Source: an uncultured Pseudomonadota bacterium (GTDB taxonomy: Bacteria > Pseudomonadota > Gammaproteobacteria > Burkholderiales > Rhodocyclaceae). From it: DNA of 18,816 nucleotides. The notes under the pieces were generated by a model that worked only from the letters and a program-made list of their open reading frames with translations, was not told the origin of the DNA and did no database searches. Below are positions 1-5,633 of the stretch, piece by piece. The stretch's first letter is position 1. The number at the start of each line of letters is the position of its first letter. The position numbers were made by a program, and so were the translations under genes. The stretch spans positions 1 through 18,816 of the forward strand of contig CAMLHL010000057.1 in the NCBI GenBank assembly GCA_946479855.1. The letters are read 5' to 3'.

Positions 1-65
1 TCACCTGCCCGTACTGCTCGACCAAGTACGTCTTCAAGGGCGAAGCCCCCAAGGGTCACCACTGA
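1..65 (+). CDS. zinc-finger (zf-CHCC type) protein, C-terminal fragment
   Basis: Only the last 20 residues are inside the window, reading TCPYCSTKYVFKGEAPKGHH and then TGA. The CPYC pair followed by a tyrosine-valine stretch is the usual end of small betaproteobacterial zf-CHCC proteins of about 60-70 residues, which carry a Cys-His-Cys-Cys zinc site related to the NDUFS6 subunit of complex I. The upstream Cys and His lie outside the window, so the family call rests on this short tail. Its stop is 57 nt before the preferred start of the next gene on the same strand, consistent with one operon. Confidence 0.6.
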   Translation, partial: TCPYCSTKYVFKGEAPKGHH

Positions 66-122
66 TCGTTGCCGGGATCGAGCCAGCCGCTCGATCCCCA
101 ATCCTGCCCCTCCGATCCTGAA

Positions 123-554
123 ATGAGCAAGCCCGCCAGCTTCGCCTCGGCGGATGACGTCGAACAGGCCTTCTACGAAGCCATCGCCCGCGGTGACGCC
201 GACCTGCTGATGCTGGTCTGGGCCGAGGATGAGGAAATCCTCTGCGTCCACCCGACGGGCGTCCGCCTGCTGGGCGAGGCGCCGATCCGCGAAAGTTGGC
301 GCAGCATCTTCACAAGCGCCCGCCTGCGGGTCCAGGCCGAGCCGGTGACCCACTGGCGGGGCACGGTGATGGCCATCCATCACCTGACCGAAATTCTCTT
401 CGTTGGCGACGACCCCAGTCCGCACGGCCCGTTGCACGTTACCCACGTCTATATCCGCGGCGCCCATGGCTGGCGACTGGTCAGCCGGCACGCCTCCGCC
501 GCCGACGATGGCCATCAGGCGATGGCTGAAGCCGTGCCGCATACGCTGCATTGA
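123..554 (+). CDS. NTF2-like / SnoaL-type domain protein
   Basis: This is a 143-residue protein without signal peptide or membrane segment. Residues 10-130 look like the cone-shaped NTF2/DUF4440/SnoaL fold: an N-terminal helix pair (DDVEQAFYEAIARGDADLLMLVW), the central VHPTG turn, and alternating strands ending in HVYIRGAHGWRLVSRHAS. These folds bind or isomerise small ligands or serve as association domains; nothing here identifies the substrate. I chose ATG at 123; an in-frame TTG at 69 would add 18 proline/serine-rich residues that look non-coding. No clear Shine-Dalgarno site precedes either start. Its stop overlaps the start of the next gene (ATTGA), which implies translational coupling to the hydrolase. 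Confidence 0.8.
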   Translation: MSKPASFASADDVEQAFYEAIARGDADLLMLVWAEDEEILCVHPTGVRLLGEAPIRESWRSIFTSARLRVQAEPVTHWRGTVMAIHHLTEILFVGDDPSPHGPLHVTHVYIRGAHGWRLVSRHASAADDGHQAMAEAVPHTLH

Positions 555-1507
555 AACCCTACCGCGCTCCGAGCTGGTTACCCGGCGGCCAGGCCCAGAC
601 GCTGTGGCCGCTGCTCATCAAGCCGCACCCGCTCAAGTTGCGCCGCGAACGCTGGGACACCCCGGATGGTGACTTCATCGACGTCGATCACCTCGACGGC
701 CCGTCCGACGCTCCCCTGCTCGTCCTCTTTCACGGCCTCGAAGGCGGCGCGCGCAGCCATTACGCCATCTCGACAGCCCATGCCTGCAAAGCCGCCGGCT
801 GGCGTCTCGCCCTGCCGCATTTCCGTGGCTGCTCGGGCGAACTGAACCGCCGGCCGCGCGCCTACCACTCCGGCGATTCGGATGAAATCGACTGGATCCT
901 GCGCCGCCTGCGGGCCGCCAACGGTTCGCGCCGGCTGCACGCGGCCGGCATCTCGCTGGGCGGCAATGCCCTGCTCAAATGGGCTGGCGAACGCGGCGCT
1001 GCGGCTGGCGAACTGGTCACCGGCGTCGCCGCCATCTGCGCCCCGCTCGACCTCGCTGCCTGCGGCCACCACCTGGCGCATGGCTTCAACCGGATTTACA
1101 CGCGGCATTTCCTGGCCACCCTGAAAGCCGTCTCCGCCGCCCGCCTGCGCCAGTTTCCCGGCCTTTTCGACGCCGCTCGCATGCGGCAGGCAATCAATCT
1201 TTATCAGTTCGACGATGCGGTGACCGCCCCGATCCACGGTTTCGCCGGCGCCGATGACTATTGGCAGCGCGCCTCGGCCAAGCCGTGGCTGAAATCCATC
1301 GCCATACCGACTCTTGCGGTCAACCCGAAAAACGACCCTTTTTTGCCAGCCCGGCATCTGCCCTGCAGCACCGATGTCAGCCCCAGCGTCCGGCTCGAAC
1401 AGCCGGTCGCGGGCGGCCATGTCGGTTTTGTCAGCGGCGCTTTCCCGGGCAACCTGGACTGGTTGCCGCAAAGGCTCTTACACTTTTTCATTTCTCAGAC
1501 TTCATAA
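551..1507 (+). CDS. YheT-family alpha/beta hydrolase
   Basis: This 318-residue protein belongs to the YheT/ABHD1-3 esterase family (E. coli YheT is a little longer). The opening SWLPGGQAQTLWP and PDGDFIDVD segments are family hallmarks. HGLEGG at 61-66 supplies the oxyanion hole. The nucleophile elbow is GISLGGNALLKW with Ser135, the acid is probably Asp262 (NPKNDPFLP) and the base His290 (GGHVGF), so the triad looks intact. Substrates of this family are poorly defined and are usually described as lipid or ester hydrolases. Translation appears to begin at TTG 551, which shares bases with the TGA of the preceding gene; no ATG fits the conserved N-terminus. The stop is 9 nt before the mutase start, consistent with one operon. 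Function as a hydrolase is firm, substrate unknown. Confidence 0.88.
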   Translation: MKPYRAPSWLPGGQAQTLWPLLIKPHPLKLRRERWDTPDGDFIDVDHLDGPSDAPLLVLFHGLEGGARSHYAISTAHACKAAGWRLALPHFRGCSGELNRRPRAYHSGDSDEIDWILRRLRAANGSRRLHAAGISLGGNALLKWAGERGAAAGELVTGVAAICAPLDLAACGHHLAHGFNRIYTRHFLATLKAVSAARLRQFPGLFDAARMRQAINLYQFDDAVTAPIHGFAGADDYWQRASAKPWLKSIAIPTLAVNPKNDPFLPARHLPCSTDVSPSVRLEQPVAGGHVGFVSGAFPGNLDWLPQRLLHFFISQTS

Positions 1508-1516
1508 CTGCCCATC

Positions 1517-2893
1517 ATGCGCCAACTCCCTGCTGAAATTTTCAAAGCCTACGACATTCGCGGCATCGTCAACAAGTCGCTGACCGCCGACGTCGTCCGC
1601 CAGATCGGCCACGCCCTCGGTTCGCTGGCCGTCGAACAGGGCCAGAAGGCCATTGCCGTCGGCCGCGATGGCCGCCTGTCCGGCCCGGAACTAGCCGGCG
1701 CCCTGATGGACGGCATCTGTGCCGCTGGCATCGATGCCATCGACGTTGGCTGCGTGCCGACCCCGGTCACCTATTTCGCGGCCTACGAACTGGGCTGCCA
1801 CTCCTGCGCCTCGGTCACCGGCAGCCACAATCCGCCGGACTACAACGGCCTGAAAATGGTCATCGGCGGCACGACGCTGGCCCTCGACGCCATCCAGGAC
1901 CTGAAGAAGCGCATCGAGGCCGGCAACCTGAAACAGGGCCAGGGAGAACGACGCAGCGCCGATGTCCTGACCGCCTACGTCGACAGGATCGTCGGCGATG
2001 TCAAACTGGCCCGCCCGATGAAGATTGTCATGGACTGCGGCAACGGCGTCGCCGGCGCCATCGCGCCGGCACTGTTCAAGCGCCTGGGGTGCGAGATTCT
2101 CCCGTTGTTCTGCGAAGTCGATGGCCATTTCCCCAACCATCATCCCGATCCCTCCAAACCGGAAAACCTGGCCGACGTCATCCGCACCCTCAAGGAAACC
2201 GACGCGGAAATCGGCATCGCCTTTGACGGCGACGGCGACCGCCTCGGCGTTGTCACCAAGGATGGCGAAATCATCTATCCCGACCGCCAGCTGATGCTCT
2301 TCGCCGCCGACGTCCTGTCGCGCGTGCCGGGCGGCACGGTGATCTACGACGTCAAATGCACCCGCCGGCTCGCCCCGTGGATTCGCCAGCACGGCGGCGT
2401 TCCGCTGATGTGGAATACCGGCCACGCCCTGGTCAAGGCCAAGCTCAAGGAAACCGGCGCCCCGCTGGCCGGCGAGATGTCCGGCCACACCTTTTTCAAG
2501 GAACGCTGGTTCGGCTTCGACGACGGCCTGTACACCGGCGCCCGCCTGCTCGAAATCCTGTCGCGCGCCGCCGATGCCAACCCGGTGCTGAAAGACTTGC
2601 CGAATTCGCCGTCGACTCCGGAACTGAACATCAAGATGGCCGAGGGCGAGCCCTTCGCCCTGATCGACAAGCTGAAAGCCGAGGGCCAGTTCCCGGGGGC
2701 CGAGGAAATCATCACCATCGACGGCGTCCGCGTCGAATACGCCGATGGTTTCGGCCTGGCCCGGCCGTCCAACACGACACCGGTCGTCGTCCTGCGCTTC
2801 GAGGCCGATAATGCGGCCGCCCTGGAACGCATCCAGGCCGCTTTCCGTCAGGCACTGCAAGCCGTCTGGCCGGGAATCCAACTGCCGTTTTAA
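1517..2893 (+). CDS. algC: phosphomannomutase/phosphoglucomutase (AlgC/ManB family)
   Basis: The 458-residue protein is a full-length alpha-D-phosphohexomutase, the family that interconverts mannose-6-P/mannose-1-P and glucose-6-P/glucose-1-P for LPS and exopolysaccharide precursors in the cytoplasm. The FKAYDIRGIV opening is typical. The phosphoserine loop is SVTGSHNPPDYNG with Ser103 as phosphate carrier. The Mg-binding loop FDGDGDRLG has Asp237, Asp239 and Asp241. The sugar-recognition loop is GEMSGH at 319-324, and the phosphate-contact loop is RPSNTTP at 416-422. All four domains are present. Residue pattern and length match Pseudomonas AlgC-type bifunctional enzymes better than GlmM, which has a different sugar loop. 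The gene lies between a YheT hydrolase and an EAL/HDOD regulator with 9-nt gaps on both sides. Which hexose is preferred cannot be read from the sequence. Confidence 0.93.
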   Translation: MRQLPAEIFKAYDIRGIVNKSLTADVVRQIGHALGSLAVEQGQKAIAVGRDGRLSGPELAGALMDGICAAGIDAIDVGCVPTPVTYFAAYELGCHSCASVTGSHNPPDYNGLKMVIGGTTLALDAIQDLKKRIEAGNLKQGQGERRSADVLTAYVDRIVGDVKLARPMKIVMDCGNGVAGAIAPALFKRLGCEILPLFCEVDGHFPNHHPDPSKPENLADVIRTLKETDAEIGIAFDGDGDRLGVVTKDGEIIYPDRQLMLFAADVLSRVPGGTVIYDVKCTRRLAPWIRQHGGVPLMWNTGHALVKAKLKETGAPLAGEMSGHTFFKERWFGFDDGLYTGARLLEILSRAADANPVLKDLPNSPSTPELNIKMAEGEPFALIDKLKAEGQFPGAEEIITIDGVRVEYADGFGLARPSNTTPVVVLRFEADNAAALERIQAAFRQALQAVWPGIQLPF

Positions 2894-2902
2894 GGAAAAT
2901 TC

Positions 2903-4153
2903 GTGACCGACGCAGCCGCCGACCAGCTATTTCTCGGGCGCCAGCCCATTCTGGACCACGAGCAGCGGCTGTTCGCCTACGAACTCCTGTTTCGCAGCGG
3001 CAGGCGTAATTTTGCCGACGTGACCGACGGTGTTCAGGCGACCGCCACCGTCATTGCCAACGCCTTTACCGAACTCGGGGTCGAAGCCGCGCTCGGCAAG
3101 TGCCGCGGCTTTATCAATGTCGACGAACAGTTTCTGTTCAGCGACCTGCTCGAACTCCTGCCGCGCCACGCCGTCGTCCTCGAAATCCTCGAAACCGTAC
3201 CGCCGACCCCCGCCGTTATCGAGCGCTGCAAGGCGCTGAAGGCCACCGGCTTCACCCTGGCCCTCGACGACGTCATCCAGCTTGAACCGGCGTTCAGCGA
3301 ACTGCTGGCGCTGGTCGAAATCGTCAAGGTCGATATCCAGCCACTGTCCCGCGTTCAGCTAATGCAGCTGACCATGAAGCTGAAGCCGATGGGCAAGCAA
3401 TTGCTGGCCGAAAAGGTCGATTCGCGCGAGCAAATGGAGCAATGCCTGAAGCTCGGTTTCACCTTGTTCCAGGGGTATTATTTTGCCAAGCCGACAATCA
3501 TCGCCGGCAAGAAGCTCGACCATTCGCAACTGTCGTTGATGAAGCTGATGGGTCTGCTGCTGGACGATGCGGCCACTGCCGAACTGGAAGCGGCGCTCAA
3601 GCCGGAGCCCGGCCTTACGGTCAACCTGCTGCGCATGACCAATTCCGTCGGTGCCGGCTGCACCGAGAAAATCACCTCGCTCGGCCACGCCATCACGGTG
3701 CTTGGCCGCCGCCAGCTGCAGCGCTGGCTGCAACTGCTGCTTTTCGCCGCCGGCAACCAGAATAGCAGCAGCAATCCCTTGCTGCTGCTGGCAGCCACGC
3801 GCGGCCGCCTGATGGAGCTCCTGGCCGGCGAGTTGCAGTCGGGTGACGCGGCGCTGGCCGACCAGGCCTTCATGGCCGGCATCATGTCCCTAATGCCGGC
3901 GCTGGTCGCCCAACCCATCGCGGAGATCGTCGCCCCGCTCGGCCTGACCAGCAATGTTCGCGATGCCCTGTGTGCCGGCAGCGGCATTCTGGGCGCCCTG
4001 CTGCGCATTGCCGAAAGCAGCGAGGACGGCGATATGCTTCGCCTGACCAAAGCCCTGGCCGAACTGCCAGGCCTCGGCCCGAAAGCGATCAATCGCGCCC
4101 AGACCCGGGCGCTGCAATGGGCCAACGACATCGGGATGGAGCAGCAGGGCTAG
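2903..4153 (+). CDS. EAL-HDOD domain signalling protein (YuxH type)
   Basis: This 416-residue cytoplasmic protein has an N-terminal EAL-like domain (about 8-198) and a C-terminal HDOD domain (about 202-395). The EAL motif is YELLFR (Glu27), with Asn72, Glu94, Asp122-Asp123, Lys142/Asp144, Glu170 and Gln190 (FQGYYFAKP) in the expected order, so most metal ligands remain. The catalytic loop 6, normally DDFGTGYS, is replaced by DDVIQLE, which in this family usually means c-di-GMP is bound weakly or not hydrolysed. The HDOD part lacks the His-Asp phosphohydrolase residues, as usual. The start is GTG, preceded by AAGGA that overlaps the mutase stop codon, suggesting coupled translation. The likely role is as a signalling scaffold or sensor rather than an enzyme; the partner is unknown. 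A strong coding-region hairpin sits at 3764-3789. Confidence 0.88.
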   Translation: MTDAAADQLFLGRQPILDHEQRLFAYELLFRSGRRNFADVTDGVQATATVIANAFTELGVEAALGKCRGFINVDEQFLFSDLLELLPRHAVVLEILETVPPTPAVIERCKALKATGFTLALDDVIQLEPAFSELLALVEIVKVDIQPLSRVQLMQLTMKLKPMGKQLLAEKVDSREQMEQCLKLGFTLFQGYYFAKPTIIAGKKLDHSQLSLMKLMGLLLDDAATAELEAALKPEPGLTVNLLRMTNSVGAGCTEKITSLGHAITVLGRRQLQRWLQLLLFAAGNQNSSSNPLLLLAATRGRLMELLAGELQSGDAALADQAFMAGIMSLMPALVAQPIAEIVAPLGLTSNVRDALCAGSGILGALLRIAESSEDGDMLRLTKALAELPGLGPKAINRAQTRALQWANDIGMEQQG

Positions 4154-4248
4154 TCGTACCCGCCGTTACAAGAACACGACAGCGGCGCCACAATCCCCGA
4201 GTTGGCAGTCGACTAAAATCGTTGCCATCTCAACCTCCCAGCACAGCC

Positions 4249-4551
4249 ATGGATCGCGATCCGCAAACCCGTTTTTTCCGGCAAGGCCCCGCCCTCGGCC
4301 AGCCGCCGCAAGGAGTTCTCGCCAAACTGCTCGCCCTCCTGCTCGGCGCGACTTTTCTTGTGCTGGCCGTCATGTTCTCGCTGCTTGCGCTGGTCGTCGT
4401 TACCGTCGGCGGTCTGGCTTTCTGGGGCTGGCTGCGCTGGAAGACGCGTTCACTGCGCAAGCCGCGGGCGCAACCGCCCGGCAGCCCGCGGGTCATCGAA
4501 GGCGAGTTCGTCCGTCATGCCAACGAGACGCCGGGAAAACCCCTGCCATAA
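4249..4551 (+). CDS. small membrane protein, unknown function
   Basis: The ORF encodes 100 residues: a polar N-terminus (about 1-24), a continuous hydrophobic stretch of roughly 38 residues (about 25-62) long enough for one extended or two tight transmembrane helices ending in FWGWLRWK, then a basic segment and a VIEGEF motif near the C-terminus. That VIEGE(F/Y) tail after a Lys/Arg-rich linker recurs in small proteobacterial inner-membrane proteins of unknown role; I cannot name the family. I use the ATG at 4249 because the upstream frame overlaps the preceding gene out of frame. A 95-nt gap separates it from the EAL-HDOD gene. Its stop codon touches the terminator of the convergent ompW gene. 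Confidence 0.6.
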   Translation: MDRDPQTRFFRQGPALGQPPQGVLAKLLALLLGATFLVLAVMFSLLALVVVTVGGLAFWGWLRWKTRSLRKPRAQPPGSPRVIEGEFVRHANETPGKPLP

Positions 4552-4574
4552 AAAAGGCGCCTTTTCAGGCGCCC
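4550..4574 (-). terminator. rho-independent terminator of ompW
   Basis: Read on the minus strand, a GGCGCC stem with a six-base TGAAAA loop and a GGCGCC return arm is followed directly by six T residues (4555-4550). It lies 25 nt after the ompW stop codon. On the plus strand there is no useful U tract after the stem, so it is a poor terminator for the convergent membrane-protein gene, whose stop codon it overlaps. Confidence 0.85.
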
Positions 4575-4598
4575 TTCGGATCACGGGAATTGACTGGC

Positions 4599-5219
4599 TT
4601 AGAAGCGATAGCCGACGCCAAACCCGGCGGTGATCGGATTCAGGTCAACCTTGCCGACCTTGCCCGTGCCATTCACCATCACGTCGGTAGACATCTGGAT
4701 GTACTTGACGTCGAGATTCAGAGACCAGTTCTTGGTCAGCATGTAATCGGCGCCAACCTGGGCCGCCGCGCCAAAGCTGGATTTCTCGACGCTGGCCAAG
4801 CCGCCAATATCCTTGCGCGAAGAGAAGAGGGTGTAGTTCACACCAAGGCCAACATAGGGCTTGAAAGCCCCGAGCTGGGTGAAGTGGTACTGCAGCAGCA
4901 AAGAAGGCGGCAAGGCCTTGATCGAACCCAGCTTGGCACCACCGACCAGGATATCGACCTTCTGCGGGTAGGTCAGAACCAGTTCGGCAGCAATGTTCGG
5001 CGTCACGAAATAGCTGAAATCGACTTCCGGGATCCAGCGGCTGTCCGCTTCCACCTTGGCGCCCCCCAGAGAAGCCGGCAAGCCGTCCTTCTGGCCATTG
5101 TCGAAATCGACATAAACCGCACGGGCACGCACCATGAAGGCGCCATCGTCAGCTTTGACTGCGGCAGCTGACAGCAGACCGGCGCTTACCAGCGCAGCGA
5201 CCAGAATTTTCTTGCACAT
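4599..5219 (-). CDS. ompW: outer membrane protein OmpW
   Basis: The 206-residue precursor starts with a signal peptide (MCKKILVAALVSAGLLSAAAVKA, cleavage after residue 23) and ends in GVGYRF, the C-terminal aromatic that outer-membrane barrels use for Bam recognition. The mature region has the eight-stranded OmpW pattern: FMVRARAVYVDF, WIPEVDFSYFVTPNIAAELVLTYP, LPPSLLLQYHF, FKPYVGLGVNYTLF and NWSLNLDVKYIQM. OmpW forms a narrow hydrophobic channel in the outer membrane and in enterobacteria is strongly tied to anaerobic growth through FNR. A GGGAG Shine-Dalgarno precedes the ATG by about 8 nt. The promoter region carries an FNR/ANR-type box with class II spacing, and a dedicated terminator follows, so it is probably a monocistronic unit. 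Identity is well supported; the transported compound is unknown. Confidence 0.93.
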   Translation of the reverse strand: MCKKILVAALVSAGLLSAAAVKADDGAFMVRARAVYVDFDNGQKDGLPASLGGAKVEADSRWIPEVDFSYFVTPNIAAELVLTYPQKVDILVGGAKLGSIKALPPSLLLQYHFTQLGAFKPYVGLGVNYTLFSSRKDIGGLASVEKSSFGAAAQVGADYMLTKNWSLNLDVKYIQMSTDVMVNGTGKVGKVDLNPITAGFGVGYRF

Positions 5220-5252
5220 GAAACACTCCCTCTTGTCTAGTTGAAAAGAAGG

Positions 5253-5258
5253 ATGCTA
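5253..5258 (-). promoter_or_regulatory. predicted -10 element of ompW
   Basis: TAGCAT on the minus strand lies 21 nt downstream of the FNR-type box, the spacing seen at class II FNR-dependent promoters, which lack a good -35 box. The expected transcription start is near 5246, giving a leader of about 26 nt that contains the GGGAG ribosome site. No TTGACA-like hexamer is present at -35, as expected for an activator-dependent promoter. Confidence 0.55.
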
Positions 5259-5279
5259 GCGCCGCAGCAACTAGTCACA

Positions 5280-5293
5280 TTGACGCAGGTCAA
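5280..5293 (-). promoter_or_regulatory. FNR/ANR-type box of the ompW promoter
   Basis: The palindrome TTGAC-GCAG-GTCAA (plus-strand reading) is a perfect dyad with the half-site and 4-nt spacing of the CRP/FNR superfamily (FNR consensus TTGAT-N4-ATCAA). It ends 61 nt upstream of the ompW start. With TAGCAT at 5258-5253 as the -10 box, the box centre falls about 41 nt before the predicted start of transcription, the standard class II activation position. Family knowledge of FNR control of ompW in E. coli supports the call; which homologue (FNR, ANR, DNR) binds cannot be told from the site. Confidence 0.72.
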
Positions 5294-5325
5294 CAATTAA
5301 CCATTATTGAAACATGGTTAATTGT
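5293..5325. repeat. 12-bp perfect inverted repeat next to the FNR-type box
   Basis: The arms ACAATTAACCAT (5293-5304) and ATGGTTAATTGT (5314-5325) are perfectly complementary around a 9-nt spacer. The left arm shares its first base with the last base of the FNR-type box. It is AT-rich in a GC-rich neighbourhood and sits between the small exported-protein gene (ends 5328) and the ompW promoter. It has no T tract in either direction, so an operator for a dimeric regulator is more likely than a classic terminator, though a hairpin at the 3' end of the upstream transcript is also possible. Confidence 0.7.
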
Positions 5326-5327
5326 CC

Positions 5328-5633
5328 TCAGCGCATCTTTGGATTGAGCGAACCCCGGTTGTAATCCTTGTCGCCGGGCATCAGCGTACGCCCGAAACCG
5401 CCAAACAGCCCCCCCTGGGCTTCGAGCGGGCGGGTCTTGTTTTCCGGATAGTCGGCGGCGACCTTCTGCGCGGCAGCCGCCTTGGCGGCATCGACGAACT
5501 CCCAGCGGCCACTTGGCAAAAGACGCACTTTCTGGCCGTCGACCGTCGTGGCTTCAATCGGCGCGCGATCAAGTTCGGCGGCGAGGCCCTGCCCCGCCAC
5601 CAATGCCAGAATCAGCGCGCCGGTCGCTCTCAA
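5328..5633 (-). CDS. small exported protein coupled to alaS
   Basis: The ORF encodes 101 residues. Residues 1-19 ([19 protein letters not shown]) form a signal peptide with an AxA-like end. The mature part begins with [20 protein letters not shown], a beta-rich segment similar to periplasmic DUF3157-like proteins that read 'DG..V.L..dG.W', followed by an Ala/Lys-rich helix and a Gly-rich tail with no cysteines. The start is TTG at 5633, overlapping the alaS stop as TTGA; no in-frame ATG precedes the signal sequence. The overlap suggests expression by translational coupling with alaS. The long upstream extension of this frame is a shadow of alaS. The family assignment is tentative and no function is known. 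Confidence 0.68.
   Translation of the reverse strand: MRATGALILALVAGQGLAAELDRAPIEATTVDGQKVRLLPSGRWEFVDAAKAAAAQKVAADYPENKTRPLEAQGGLFGGFGRTLMPGDKDYNRGSLNPKMR

Noticed and set aside
69..122. TTG start at 69 for the NTF2-like gene
   Set aside because: The added 18 residues are Pro/Ser-rich without pattern; the ATG at 123 gives a natural N-terminus. Not fully excluded, since neither start has a Shine-Dalgarno site.
1691..2881. A 396-codon open frame antisense to the mutase gene
   Set aside because: It lies wholly inside the intact phosphohexomutase gene and shows no recognisable motif; long antisense frames are expected at this GC content.
4154..4248. Possible promoter TTGGCA/TAAAAT before the small membrane protein
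   Set aside because: The two hexamers are only 6 nt apart, far from the needed 16-18 nt; no better pair was found in this 95-nt gap.
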